Assembly (NCBI GenBank): GCA_016710525.1
Contig: JADJVQ010000007.1
Location: forward strand, 1-64,000
Direction: 5' to 3'
DNA: 64,000 nucleotides
From: Burkholderiaceae bacterium
GTDB taxonomy: Bacteria; Pseudomonadota; Gammaproteobacteria; Burkholderiales; Burkholderiaceae_E
Shown here: positions 1 to 8,708 of the stretch, piece after piece
How the letters are laid out: each line of letters begins with the position of its first letter
Numbering within the stretch: position 1 is the stretch's first letter
Translations under genes and position numbers: made by a program
Notes under the pieces: generated by a model
Told to the model about the DNA's origin: nothing
The model's database searches: none
The model's input: the letters and a program-made list of their open reading frames with translations, nothing else

Positions 1-765
1 TTTTCGACCTTCAAGCGCACCGTGATCGGCGGGTCGGCCTGCCCGCCGGCCATGATCAAGACCTTCCGCGAGACCTACGGCGTCGACGTCATTCATGCCT
101 GGGGCATGACCGAACTGTCGCCGCTGGGCACGCTGTCGCGACTGCAGAACCGGCACCTGGGCCTGCCCGAAGCCGCGCAGCAGAAGATCTTCGAGAAACA
201 GGGTCACGTGATCTTCGGCATCGACATGAAGATCGTCGGCGACGAGGGCGGCGAGCTGCCCTGGGACGGCAGCACCTACGGCAATCTGCTGGTGCGCGGC
301 CCCTGGGTGCTGCGCGAATACTTTCGCGGCGAAGGTGGCGATCCGCTGGTCTACGACGACCAGGGACGCGGCTGGTTCCCCACCGGCGACGTCGCGACGA
401 TCGACAGCCAGGGCTATATGCAGATCACCGACCGCAGCAAGGACGTGATCAAGTCCGGTGGCGAATGGATCAGTTCGATCGATCTCGAAAACCTGGCGAT
501 CTCGCATCCGGCGGTCGCCAATGCGGCGGTGATCGGCGTGGCCCACCCGAAGTGGGACGAGCGGCCCCTGCTGATCGTGGCGCGCAAGCCTGGCGCCGAA
601 GTCACGCGCGAGGACCTGATAGCCTTTTACGAGGGCAAGATCGCCAAGTGGTGGACGCCGGATGATGTGCAGTTCGTCGAGGCCATTCCTTTGGGCGCCA
701 CCGGCAAGATCCTGAAGACCAAGCTGCGAGAGCAGTTCAAGGATTACAAGCTGCCCACCGCCTGA
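1..765 (+). CDS. Fatty-acid/long-chain acyl-CoA ligase (AMP-binding), 3' part
   Basis: The reading frame is open from base 1, so this is the C-terminal 254 residues of an enzyme that starts outside the window. It activates a carboxylic acid to its acyl-CoA through an acyl-adenylate. Visible ANL-superfamily signatures are the WGMTE motif (A5), the aspartate of TGDVATID, the hinge DRSKDVIKSGGEWIS (A8) and the terminal ATGKILKTKLR with the catalytic lysine (A10). The GEWIS-type hinge fits medium/long-chain fatty acyl-CoA synthetases. It is followed by an intrinsic terminator at 806-831 and then by a beta-oxidation cluster on the same strand, so it probably supplies acyl-CoA to those enzymes. The chain length of the substrate cannot be read from the sequence. 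Confidence 0.93.
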   Translation, partial: FSTFKRTVIGGSACPPAMIKTFRETYGVDVIHAWGMTELSPLGTLSRLQNRHLGLPEAAQQKIFEKQGHVIFGIDMKIVGDEGGELPWDGSTYGNLLVRGPWVLREYFRGEGGDPLVYDDQGRGWFPTGDVATIDSQGYMQITDRSKDVIKSGGEWISSIDLENLAISHPAVANAAVIGVAHPKWDERPLLIVARKPGAEVTREDLIAFYEGKIAKWWTPDDVQFVEAIPLGATGKILKTKLREQFKDYKLPTA

Positions 766-805
766 CGTTGCGGCGGCGCGGCGCTACACTTCAGGGCTGC
801 ATGAC

Positions 806-831
806 AGCGGACACGGTCGTGTCCGCTTTTT
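806..831 (+). terminator. Rho-independent terminator after the acyl-CoA ligase
   Basis: Perfect 9-bp stem AGCGGACAC / GTGTCCGCT with a GGTC loop, followed directly by a T run (bases 827-831). It lies 40 bp after the ligase stop codon and upstream of the next promoter. It is the most canonical intrinsic terminator in the window. Confidence 0.8.
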
Positions 832-835
832 CCCG

Positions 836-857
836 TATAAAAACGAACGAACGTTCG
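836..857 (+). promoter_or_regulatory. Promoter -10 and TetR-type operator of the beta-oxidation cluster
   Basis: TATAAA at 836-841 is a plausible -10 box. It is immediately followed by the perfect 10-bp palindrome CGAACGTTCG (848-857), preceded by an extra AACGAACG direct repeat. Palindromes of this CGAACG/CGTTCG type overlapping the start site are typical of TetR-family repressors of fatty-acid degradation such as PsrA/FadR. The ribosome binding site GGAGGGAG (873-880) follows. No strong -35 box is visible, and the cognate repressor is not in this neighbourhood. Confidence 0.5.
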
Positions 858-885
858 ATTCAAAACCTTCACGGAGGGAGCCAAC

Positions 886-2979
886 GTGAGCCAAGCACCT
901 TATTCCGTTCAGGGCGATGTCGCGGTCATCACCATGAGCAATCCGCCGGTCAACGGCCTGGGCCTCGAGCTTCGCCGGGGCATCGTCGAGGGCCTGAATC
1001 AGGCGCTGGCCGATCCGGCGATCCAGGCGATTGTGCTGACCGGCGCCGGCAAGGCGTTTTCCGGGGGCGCCGACATCCGCGAATTCAACACCCCCAAGAC
1101 CTTTGCCGAACCCAATCTGGGCACGGTCATCGACATGATCGAACGTTCGCCCAAACCGGTCGTGGCGGCCGTGCATTCGGTGGCGATGGGCGGTGGACTC
1201 GAGCTCGCGCTGGGTTGCCATTTCAGGGTGGCTTCGCCGGGCGCCCAGATAGCGCTGCCGGAAGTCAAGCTGGGTCTGCTGCCCGGGGCCGGGGGCACGC
1301 AGCGTCTGCCGCGCGTCATCCCCTTCGAGATGGCCCTGAACATGATCGTCTCGGGCCAGGCGGTGATGTCCGAGAAGTTCAAGGGCACACGCCTTTTCCA
1401 GGAGATCATCGACGGCGATCTGCTGACCGGCGCGGTGGCGTTCGCCCGCAAAGTGGTCGCCGAGAAACTCGGCCTGCCGCGGGTGCGTGATCTGAGGGTC
1501 GACTATCCGAACGCCCAGGCCTATCTGCAGTTCGCCCGCAATACGGTGGCCGCGGTGGCGCGCAATTTCCCGGCACCGCTGAAGTGTGTCGAGGCAGTGG
1601 CTGCCTCGGTGAGCATGCCTTTCGATGCGGGCATGAAGGTGGAAGCGAAGTGTTTCCACGACCTGATCGACACGCCCGAATCGAAGGCGCTGCGCCACTC
1701 GTTCTTCGGCGAGCGTGCCGCCAGCAAGATTCCCGACGTCCCGGACGACACGCCGACCCGCCCGATTCGCAGCGCGGCCGTCATCGGCGCGGGCACGATG
1801 GGTGGCGGCATCGCGATGAATTTCGCCAATGCCGGCATCCCGGTGAAGGTGCTCGAGGTCAAGCAGGAGGCGCTGGACCGCGGCCTGGGCGTCATCCGCA
1901 AGAACTACGAGAACTCGGCCAAGCGGGGCCGCATCAAGCCCGAGGATGTCGACAAGCGCATGGCGCTGATCACGCCCACGCTGTCGTACAGCGACATCGG
2001 CGATGCCGACATCGTGGTCGAGGCGGTGTTCGAGGACATGCCGGTCAAGGAGGCGGTGTTCAAGCAGCTCGACGAGGTCATGAAGCCGGGCGCCATCCTG
2101 GCCAGCAACACGTCCACGCTGGACGTCGACAAGATCGCCTCGTTCACCAGGCGTCCCCAGGACGTGATCGGCACCCACTTCTTCAGCCCCGCCAATGTCA
2201 TGCGCCTGCTCGAGATCGTGCGCGGCGCCAAGACCGGCAAGGACGTGCTGGCGACGACGCTGCAGCTGTCCAAGAAGATCAAGAAGCTCGGTGTGGTGTC
2301 GGGTGTGTGCGACGGATTCATCGGCAACCGGATGATCAACCAGTACAGCCGGCAGGCCGGCTTCATGCTGGAGGAGGGGGCCACGCCGCAGCAGGTCGAT
2401 CGCGCGATCGAGAAGCTGGGTTTTGCGATGGGCCCGTTCCGGATGGCCGACCTGGCCGGCAATGACGTGGGCTGGTTCATCCGCAAGCGCCACTACATCG
2501 AGCACCCGGACATGATCTCGCCCAAGTTCGGCGACAAGATCTGCGAACTGGGGCGCTTCGGCCAGAAGACCGGCGCCGGATACTACAAGTACGAAGCCGG
2601 CAAGCGCGATGCGATTCCCGATCCGGTCGTCGAGGACATGCTGGTCAAGTATCGGGCCGAACTGGGCATCACGCCGCGCAAGATCAGCGACGACGAAATC
2701 GTGCACCGCCTGATGTTCGCGCTGGTCAACGAGGGCGCCAAGATCCTCGAAGAAGGCATCGCGCTGCGAGCTTCCGACATCGACATGATCTATCTGACCG
2801 GTTACGGGTTCCCGCTGCACGTGGGCGGCCCGATGCTGTATGCCGATATCTATGGCCTGTACAACGTCGTCAATCGGATGAACGGCTTTGCGAAGCTGGG
2901 CTATGGCGACAGTGCCTTCTGGACCCCGGCGCCGCTGCTGGTCAAGCTGGCGGCCGAAGGCAAGGGCTTCAACGGTTGA
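886..2979 (+). CDS. Bifunctional enoyl-CoA hydratase / 3-hydroxyacyl-CoA dehydrogenase (FadB/FadJ-like)
   Basis: 697 residues, starting at a GTG with a strong SD (GGAGGGAG) 5 nt upstream. The N-terminal crotonase domain shows the oxyanion-hole segment GKAFSGGADIREF (about 57-69) and the LPEVKLGLLPGAGGTQRLPR segment. The C-terminal 3-hydroxyacyl-CoA dehydrogenase domain has the NAD-binding GAGTMGGGIA (about 301-310), ASNTSTL, and the catalytic-His segment GTHFFSP (about 428-434). Together they catalyse hydration of 2-enoyl-CoA and NAD-dependent oxidation to 3-ketoacyl-CoA. The thiolase gene follows 145 bp downstream, giving a complete fadB-fadA pair. The length suits the peroxisomal-type/short FadJ-like multifunctional enzymes rather than the longer E. 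coli FadB. Substrate chain length is not determined. Confidence 0.95.
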   Translation: MSQAPYSVQGDVAVITMSNPPVNGLGLELRRGIVEGLNQALADPAIQAIVLTGAGKAFSGGADIREFNTPKTFAEPNLGTVIDMIERSPKPVVAAVHSVAMGGGLELALGCHFRVASPGAQIALPEVKLGLLPGAGGTQRLPRVIPFEMALNMIVSGQAVMSEKFKGTRLFQEIIDGDLLTGAVAFARKVVAEKLGLPRVRDLRVDYPNAQAYLQFARNTVAAVARNFPAPLKCVEAVAASVSMPFDAGMKVEAKCFHDLIDTPESKALRHSFFGERAASKIPDVPDDTPTRPIRSAAVIGAGTMGGGIAMNFANAGIPVKVLEVKQEALDRGLGVIRKNYENSAKRGRIKPEDVDKRMALITPTLSYSDIGDADIVVEAVFEDMPVKEAVFKQLDEVMKPGAILASNTSTLDVDKIASFTRRPQDVIGTHFFSPANVMRLLEIVRGAKTGKDVLATTLQLSKKIKKLGVVSGVCDGFIGNRMINQYSRQAGFMLEEGATPQQVDRAIEKLGFAMGPFRMADLAGNDVGWFIRKRHYIEHPDMISPKFGDKICELGRFGQKTGAGYYKYEAGKRDAIPDPVVEDMLVKYRAELGITPRKISDDEIVHRLMFALVNEGAKILEEGIALRASDIDMIYLTGYGFPLHVGGPMLYADIYGLYNVVNRMNGFAKLGYGDSAFWTPAPLLVKLAAEGKGFNG

Positions 2980-3078
2980 GGCCTGGGCGCGGCGGCGATG
3001 CCGCCGCCCTGGCGGGTCCACCCGCCCACCCACCCCCGCCGACTCCCCCAGGTGCCCCACGGCAGCCTGACAACCCAC

Positions 3079-3104
3079 GGCCAGTCGCCTGCAGGCGCCT
3101 GGCC
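3079..3104 (+). promoter_or_regulatory. Stable hairpin before the thiolase ribosome binding site
   Basis: Arms 3079-3089 (GGCCAGTCGCC) and 3094-3104 (GGCGCCTGGCC) pair with a single mismatch around a TGCA loop, ending about 8 nt before the AAAGGA that serves as SD for the thiolase. Smaller GC hairpins occur just upstream in the same 145-bp gap. It may modulate polarity or mRNA processing between fadB-like and thiolase. No T run follows, so a classical terminator is unlikely. Confidence 0.35.
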
Positions 3105-3124
3105 ACTGAGCAAAGGACCTCGAA

Positions 3125-4303
3125 ATGCGTGAAGCAGTCATCGTCTCCACCGCCCGCACCGGCCTGGCCAAGTCCTGGCGCGGCGCACTCAACATGACCC
3201 ACGGCGCCACGATGGGCGGCCATGCGGTGCGAGCCGCGATCGAACGCGCGGGCATCGACGCGGCCGAAGTGGAAGACGTGCTGATGGGCTGCGCCACCCC
3301 CGAAGGGGCCACCGGCGGCAACATCGCGCGCCAGATCGCCCTGATGGCCGGCTGTCCGGTGACGACCTCCGGCGTCACGGTCAACCGCTTCTGTTCATCG
3401 GGCCTGCAGACGATCGCGATGGCGGCCCAGCGCATCATTGCCGGCGAGGCCGACATCTATGTGGCGGGCGGGGTCGAGTCGATCTCCTGCGTTCAGAACG
3501 AGGCCAATCGGCACATGGGCATGGATCCGGCACTGCAGGCCAGGAAGCCGGAAATCTACTGGTCGATGCTGCAGACCGCCGAGATGGTTGCCAAGCGCTA
3601 CAACATCGGGCGCGAAGTGCAGGACCAGTATGGTGCGCGCAGCCAGCAGCGCGCCTGCGCCGCTGCCGCGGCGGGCAAGTTCAAGGACGAGATCGTCCCG
3701 ATCACCGTCACGATGGCCAGCGTCGACAAGCACACCGGAGCGATGATCACCAAGGAGGTCACGCTGTCGGATGACGAAGGGCGTCGCGAGGGCACGACCT
3801 ACGAGGCTGTCTCGCAGATCAAGCCGGCCACGCCCGGTGGCGTGATTGCGGCTGGCAATGCCAGCCAGTTCTCCGATGGCGCTGGGGCGGTCGTTGTGAT
3901 GGAGGCCAAGCTGGCCGAGAAGCGCGGCTTGAAGCCCCTGGGCTACTTCCGCGGCTTCGCCGTGGCCGGCTGCGAGCCTGACGAGATGGGCATCGGCCCG
4001 GTCTTCGCGGTGCCCAAGCTGCTGGCCCGTGCCGGCAAGAAGGTCGATGACATCGACCTGTGGGAACTGAACGAAGCATTTGCCGTGCAGGTCATTTACA
4101 GCCGCGACCGCCTGGGCATTCCTGACGACCGGCTGAACGTCAATGGGGGCGCGATCGCCGTCGGGCATCCCTACGGCGTGAGCGGACAGCGGCTGACCGG
4201 GCATGCGCTGATCGAAGGCAAGCGGCGCGGCGGCAAGCTGGCCGTGGTGACCATGTGCATCGGCGGCGGCATGGGTGCGGCCGGCCTGTTCGAAATCATC
4301 TGA
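3125..4303 (+). CDS. fadA: Acetyl-CoA C-acyltransferase (thiolase)
   Basis: 392 residues, the standard length of thiolase II family enzymes. It cleaves 3-ketoacyl-CoA with CoA to acetyl-CoA and a shortened acyl-CoA. The nucleophilic cysteine lies in NRFCSSGLQ (C90), the catalytic histidine in AVGHPYGVSG (H348), and the second cysteine in TMCIGGGMGAA (C378). The SD AAAGGA sits just before the ATG. Its position after the FadB-like gene makes it the last step of the same beta-oxidation spiral. An acetyl-CoA acetyltransferase running in the biosynthetic direction cannot be excluded from sequence alone, but the context argues for degradation. Confidence 0.95.
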   Translation: MREAVIVSTARTGLAKSWRGALNMTHGATMGGHAVRAAIERAGIDAAEVEDVLMGCATPEGATGGNIARQIALMAGCPVTTSGVTVNRFCSSGLQTIAMAAQRIIAGEADIYVAGGVESISCVQNEANRHMGMDPALQARKPEIYWSMLQTAEMVAKRYNIGREVQDQYGARSQQRACAAAAAGKFKDEIVPITVTMASVDKHTGAMITKEVTLSDDEGRREGTTYEAVSQIKPATPGGVIAAGNASQFSDGAGAVVVMEAKLAEKRGLKPLGYFRGFAVAGCEPDEMGIGPVFAVPKLLARAGKKVDDIDLWELNEAFAVQVIYSRDRLGIPDDRLNVNGGAIAVGHPYGVSGQRLTGHALIEGKRRGGKLAVVTMCIGGGMGAAGLFEII

Positions 4304-4376
4304 TCGCCTGGCGCGTGCGATGCGCGGGCCCGCCGACGGGGCCGCGCATGGCCGCGCCGGCCATTGAAAGGCTGTC

Positions 4377-5150
4377 ATGTCTCTGAAGGCGATGATGGAT
4401 CTGAGCGGTCGCAAGGCGATCGTGACAGGCGGTTCGCGCGGATTGGGTTTGCAGATCGCCGAGGCGCTGGGCGAGCTCGGCGCCGAGATCCTGATCGCCG
4501 CCCGCAAGGCCGATGAACTGGAGCAGGCCCGCGCCCACCTGGCCGCCGCGGGCGTCAAGGTCCAGGTGCTGACGGCCGACATGAGCAAGCCCGACGCGGT
4601 GACGGAGTTCGCGCGAGCGGCGATGGCACAGCTGGGGCACGTCGACATCCTGGTCAACAACGCCGGTGCCGCCTGGGCGGCGCCGGCCGAGACGCACCCG
4701 CTGGACGGCTGGCAGAAGCTGGTCAACCTGAACCTGACCGGGGTGTTCCTGCTGACGCAGGCGATCGGGCGCGACTCGATGATTCCCCGCCGCTATGGCC
4801 GGATCCTCAATGTGGCGTCGATCGCCGGATTGCGCGGCAACCCGATCGGTCACGAAACCCTGGCCTACAACACCACCAAGGGGGGCCTGGTCAACTTTAC
4901 CCGCGCGCTGGCCGGCGAGTGGGGGGAGCACGGCATCACGGTCAACGCGATCGCCCCCGGCTTTTTCCCGTCGCGGCTGTCGCAGGTTGCGCTCGAGACC
5001 ATCGGCGACGCCATGGTCGCCGCCACACCGCTGCATCGCCTGGGCGGTCCCGAAGACCTGAAGGGCGCCGCCGCCCTGTTCTGTTCGAATGCCGGTCAGC
5101 ACATCACCGGCCAGATCCTCGCCATCGATGGCGGCATGACAGCCATCTGA
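4377..5150 (+). CDS. SDR family NAD(P)-dependent oxidoreductase
   Basis: 257 residues. Classical short-chain dehydrogenase/reductase with the cofactor motif TGGSRGLG (about 18-25), the NNAG motif, a catalytic serine in NVASIAG, and the YNTTK active site (Y164, K168). The end matches FabG-like proteins (ITGQILAIDGGMTAI). The TGGSRG and following ARK suggest NADP(H) preference, an inference from the basic residues. It lies 73 bp after the thiolase in the same orientation and probably reduces or oxidises a 3-oxo/3-hydroxyacyl or alcohol intermediate. The precise substrate is unknown. Confidence 0.88.
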   Translation: MSLKAMMDLSGRKAIVTGGSRGLGLQIAEALGELGAEILIAARKADELEQARAHLAAAGVKVQVLTADMSKPDAVTEFARAAMAQLGHVDILVNNAGAAWAAPAETHPLDGWQKLVNLNLTGVFLLTQAIGRDSMIPRRYGRILNVASIAGLRGNPIGHETLAYNTTKGGLVNFTRALAGEWGEHGITVNAIAPGFFPSRLSQVALETIGDAMVAATPLHRLGGPEDLKGAAALFCSNAGQHITGQILAIDGGMTAI

Positions 5151-5186
5151 GCGTCACTCTGATCGATCCTTCCTCCCGAGCGAACC

Positions 5187-5624
5187 ATGTCGCAAGCGCC
5201 GTTCCACACCCCCTTGATCCCCCCGCCATTCCTCAGCCACCTCGGCGGGCGGATCGACGAACGGGAGGACTGCATCGAGGTCACACTCGAGCTCAAACCC
5301 GAGCACTGTAACTCGCGCAAGGTGGCGCATGGCGGCGTGATGATGACGCTGCTCGATGTCTGCATGGCGCGCGCGGCACGGGCCAAGCGCCGGCTTGACG
5401 GACAGGACGACCATGGCGCGTCCACGATCGAAATGAAAACCAGCTTCATGCATCCCGGACTCGGTCCCGTGCTGGTCGCCCGCGGCGTCTGCCTGCAGCG
5501 CACGTCCACGATGGCCTTTTGCGAGGGGGAGATTCGAGATCCCGCCGGCCATATCGTCGCGCGGGCCTCCGGCACCTTCAAGTTCGTGAACCCGCGCACA
5601 CGGGTTACCGGCAACGACGCCTGA
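5187..5624 (+). CDS. PaaI-family hotdog thioesterase
   Basis: 145 residues, single hotdog-fold domain. The segment HCNSRKVAHGGVMMTLLD carries the HGG motif and aspartate typical of PaaI/4HBT-type acyl-CoA thioesterases, followed by a FMHPG strand pattern. It hydrolyses acyl- or aryl-CoA to free acid and CoA. The start follows the SDR by 36 bp, so the two are likely co-transcribed. In this context it may release CoA from stalled intermediates. Substrate not determinable. Confidence 0.85.
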   Translation: MSQAPFHTPLIPPPFLSHLGGRIDEREDCIEVTLELKPEHCNSRKVAHGGVMMTLLDVCMARAARAKRRLDGQDDHGASTIEMKTSFMHPGLGPVLVARGVCLQRTSTMAFCEGEIRDPAGHIVARASGTFKFVNPRTRVTGNDA

Positions 5625-5693
5625 CAGTCACCGCCCGGCGAGGCAGGCGCGCAGCGCCGTGCCGCGGGCTCCATCCCACCACGAAAGCGCACC

Positions 5694-6692
5694 ATGCCCA
5701 CTCAGAACCAAATGATCGTCCTCGCCAGTCGTCCGAAGGGCGAAGTCACGCCGCAGAACTTCCGGCTCCAGGACGCGACGCTGCCCGACCTGGCCGACGG
5801 CGAAGTGCTGATCAAGAACCATTTCCTGTCGCTGGATCCCTACATGCGCGGGCGCATGGACGAGAGCAAGTCGTACGTGCCGCCGCAGCCGCTGGACAAG
5901 GTGATGGAAGGCGGGACGGCAGGCGAGGTCGTCGCCTCGAAGCACCCTGGTTTTTCGGCGGGCGACAAAGTCATCGGCCGCCTGGGCTGGCAACTGTTCG
6001 CGATCTCCAACGGCACCGGGCTGACCAAGGTCGACACCACGCAGGTGCCGCTGTCGGCCTATCTGGGCTGCGTCGGCATGCCGGGGGTCACGGCCTGGTA
6101 CGGCCTGAACCAGATCATTGCGCCCAAGGCGGGTGAAACCGTGGTGGTTTCGGCGGCCAGCGGGGCGGTCGGCTCGGTGGTCGGACAGCTGGCCAAGGCC
6201 AAGGGCTGCCGCGTGGTCGGCGTGGCCGGCGGGCCCGACAAGTGCAGGGCGGTGGTCGACGAATACGGCTTCGACGCCTGCATCGACTACAAGGCGGGCA
6301 ACCTGGCGGCCGATCTGAAGGCGGCGACTCCGGATGGCATCGACGGCTATTTCGAGAACACCGGCGGAGAGATCCTCGATCTGGTGCTGGCCCGCATGAA
6401 TGCGTTCGGGCGCATCGCGGTCTGTGGCCTGATTGCGAGCTACGATGGCCAGTCGATTCCGGTGAACAACATTCGCGCGATCCTGATCAGCCGCCTGACC
6501 ATGCGCGGATTTATCATCTCCGAGCATCCGCAGTTCTGGCCGCAGGCGCTGCAGGAACTCGGCGCCGCGGTGGCCGGGGGCAAGCTGCGCTATCGCGAAA
6601 CCGTGGCGCAAGGCCTGGCCTCGGCACCGGAGGCCTTCATGGGTCTGCTCAAGGGGCGCAACTTCGGCAAACAGCTGGTCAAGCTGGTCTGA
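5694..6692 (+). CDS. NADP-dependent oxidoreductase, MDR family (CurA/leukotriene B4 12-hydroxydehydrogenase-like)
   Basis: 332 residues. N-terminal GroES-like domain with the family signature LSLDPYMRGRM (about 44-54), followed by a Rossmann domain with AASGAVGSVVGQLAK and VGVAGGPDKC. No zinc-binding cysteine/histidine set is present, as expected for zinc-independent medium-chain double-bond reductases. Members reduce alpha,beta-unsaturated ketones or aldehydes with NADPH. It sits between a thioesterase and a desaturase and so could act on unsaturated acyl-derived carbonyls. Assignment to family is secure, substrate is not. Confidence 0.9.
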   Translation: MPTQNQMIVLASRPKGEVTPQNFRLQDATLPDLADGEVLIKNHFLSLDPYMRGRMDESKSYVPPQPLDKVMEGGTAGEVVASKHPGFSAGDKVIGRLGWQLFAISNGTGLTKVDTTQVPLSAYLGCVGMPGVTAWYGLNQIIAPKAGETVVVSAASGAVGSVVGQLAKAKGCRVVGVAGGPDKCRAVVDEYGFDACIDYKAGNLAADLKAATPDGIDGYFENTGGEILDLVLARMNAFGRIAVCGLIASYDGQSIPVNNIRAILISRLTMRGFIISEHPQFWPQALQELGAAVAGGKLRYRETVAQGLASAPEAFMGLLKGRNFGKQLVKLV

Positions 6693-6701
6693 GAGGGCAA
6701 C

Positions 6702-7796
6702 ATGGTCCAGGGCGAAGAGTTTCGGGTGGATGGCCGGCAGGTCCGGCGGCTGCTCGATGGCGCGCAGCTCGCGCCCTTCACGCGCCTGGACGACCGCCGC
6801 GGGCTGGTGGCGCCGGCATGGACCTTCGGGCTGATCGTCCTGCTGGCCGCAGCCGGTGCGTTCGCCTGGCAGGCGGGTGCCTGGTGGGCGGTCTTGCTGT
6901 GCCTGCTGCTGCTGGGCACCCAGCAGCATGCGCTGTTCGTGCTGGTTCACGAGGCCGCCCACTACCGGCTGTTTTCGTCGCGCAAGGCCAACGACGTGGT
7001 GGGCCGGCTGGCCGGCACCCTGGGCGGCATTTCGATGTGCACCTATCGGGTCACCCATCGGCTGCATCACAACCATCTGTATGGCGTGCAGGATCCGGAC
7101 ATCGCCCTGAACGGCGGGTATCCCCGCGGGCATGCGTACCTCGCGCGCAAGCTGCTGATCGATCTCACCGGCTGGACCGCGCCCAAGACCTACGCGTATT
7201 TTTTCGGCGCACCCGCGATCAACACCGAAGCCGAACAGACCCTGCGGCCCCTGAATGACACCTCCGAGGCGCTGCGCGCCGACGCACGGCGCGATCGCTG
7301 GGTGGTGGTGGCGTTCCACGCGCTGGCGCCGGTGGCGGCGTTCGTGCTGGACGGCTGGCGGGGGCTCGCCCTTTATGCGGTGCTGTGGATGCTGCCCCTG
7401 CTGACCGTGCTGCAGGCGATCCTGCGGCTGCGGGCCGTGGCCGAACACGGCGCGCCGGCGGGCTACGAATCGCCGCTGACGGCGGCGCGCACGAATCTTC
7501 CCGGGCACGGACCGCTGGGCTGGCTGATCCGGCTCTGCTTCTTCCCGCACCATGTCAACTATCACATCGAACATCACCTCTATCCGGCGGTGCCCCACTA
7601 CCGGCTGCCCGCGCTGCACCGGCGGCTGCGCGATGAGGGGCTGCTGAAGGGCGCCGAGGTGCGGTCGTTTCCGGACACCTTGCGACGGGTCTTCGCACCA
7701 CGCGGCTCGTTTCCCGTCGCGCCGCGTCGCGACGCCGTCACTCCGCCCGCACCGCCTCGCGACGCGGGTGCCGCTTTCCAGGAATTGCGCGCATGA
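6702..7796 (+). CDS. Fatty acid desaturase (membrane di-iron)
   Basis: 364 residues. Shows the three histidine boxes of integral-membrane desaturases: HEAAH (about 83-87), HRLHHNH (about 119-125) and HHVNYHIEHH (about 282-291), which bind the di-iron centre. Hydrophobic segments at about 43-75 and 205-245 would span the cytoplasmic membrane. The last 40 residues are a Pro/Arg-rich tail. The gene starts 9 bp after the MDR stop and overlaps the following SDR by 4 bp (ATGA), so translation is coupled. Function: oxygen-dependent introduction of a double bond into a lipid acyl chain or an aliphatic side chain. An anabolic-type desaturase inside a beta-oxidation cluster is noteworthy. Confidence 0.9.
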   Translation: MVQGEEFRVDGRQVRRLLDGAQLAPFTRLDDRRGLVAPAWTFGLIVLLAAAGAFAWQAGAWWAVLLCLLLLGTQQHALFVLVHEAAHYRLFSSRKANDVVGRLAGTLGGISMCTYRVTHRLHHNHLYGVQDPDIALNGGYPRGHAYLARKLLIDLTGWTAPKTYAYFFGAPAINTEAEQTLRPLNDTSEALRADARRDRWVVVAFHALAPVAAFVLDGWRGLALYAVLWMLPLLTVLQAILRLRAVAEHGAPAGYESPLTAARTNLPGHGPLGWLIRLCFFPHHVNYHIEHHLYPAVPHYRLPALHRRLRDEGLLKGAEVRSFPDTLRRVFAPRGSFPVAPRRDAVTPPAPPRDAGAAFQELRA

Positions 7797-8683
7797 ATTC
7801 TCCGGGCTTTAAGGACTTCGAAGGCAAGGTCGCGATCATCACCGGGGCCGGCAGCGGCTTCGGGCGCGAGTTCGCGCGGATCGGCGCACGGCTGGGCATG
7901 AAGCTCGTGCTGGCCGACATCCAGGCCGATGCGCTCGATCCGGTGATGGTCGAAGTGCGGCTGGCGGGCGCCGAGGCGATCGGGCTGCTGTGCGATGTGT
8001 CGCGGCCGCACGATGTCGAGACGCTGGCCGGCGCCGCACTGCAGCGATTCGGCAAGATTCACCTGGCCTTCAACAATGCGGGTGTCGCCGGGGTCGGCGG
8101 CTACATCTGGGAGAACACCGAAAAAGATTGGCAATGGGTGCTGGGCGTCAATCTTTGGGGCGTGATTCACGGCATCCGCAGTTTTGTGCCGGTGATGCTG
8201 CGCCAGAACGAGCCCTGCCACATCGTCAACACGGCCTCGGTGGCGGGGCTGCTGACCCCGCAGCTGCTGGGGGTCTACAACGTCAGCAAGCACGGCGTGG
8301 TGGCGGCCAGCGAAACCCTGTTCCATGACCTGCGCACCGCGGGCGCGCAGATCGGGGTGTCGGTCCTGTGCCCGGCGTTCGTGCCCACGGGCATCTTCCA
8401 GTCGCATCGCAACCGGCCGCTGGACCTGGCCGAAGATCGCGAACTCACCGCATCGCAGATCGCGGCGCAGCAGGCCGGCGAGAAGGCCGTCGGCGCCGGC
8501 AAGCTGAGCGCCGCGCAGGTGGCCGAGCTGACCTTCGAGGCCATCCGCGAGAATCGCTTCTACGTGCTGCCGCATCCACGCATCCTGCCGGCGGTCGAAC
8601 TGCGCATGCAGGACATCCTCGCGCAACGCAATCCGAGCGATCCGTTCAGCTTCAAACCGGAAGTCGTGCAGCGTCCGACATGA
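7793..8683 (+). CDS. SDR family oxidoreductase
   Basis: 296 residues. Cofactor motif TGAGSGFG near residue 18, NNAG at about 94, catalytic serine in NTASVAG and YNVSK active site. The C-terminal extension (about 230-296) exceeds the classical 250-residue core and resembles SDRs annotated as acting on long-chain or steroid-like alcohols. Translation is coupled to the desaturase through the overlapping ATGA. The substrate is unknown. Confidence 0.87.
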   Translation: MNSPGFKDFEGKVAIITGAGSGFGREFARIGARLGMKLVLADIQADALDPVMVEVRLAGAEAIGLLCDVSRPHDVETLAGAALQRFGKIHLAFNNAGVAGVGGYIWENTEKDWQWVLGVNLWGVIHGIRSFVPVMLRQNEPCHIVNTASVAGLLTPQLLGVYNVSKHGVVAASETLFHDLRTAGAQIGVSVLCPAFVPTGIFQSHRNRPLDLAEDRELTASQIAAQQAGEKAVGAGKLSAAQVAELTFEAIRENRFYVLPHPRILPAVELRMQDILAQRNPSDPFSFKPEVVQRPT

Positions 8684-8708
8684 TCCGGCGCGTCGCGCGG
8701 GTGCGTCG

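Noticed and set aside
784..3456. An 890-codon open frame antisense to the fadB-like and thiolase genes
   Set aside because: The plus-strand frames have full conserved domains; the antisense frame is Arg/His/Ala-biased and is open only because of high GC.
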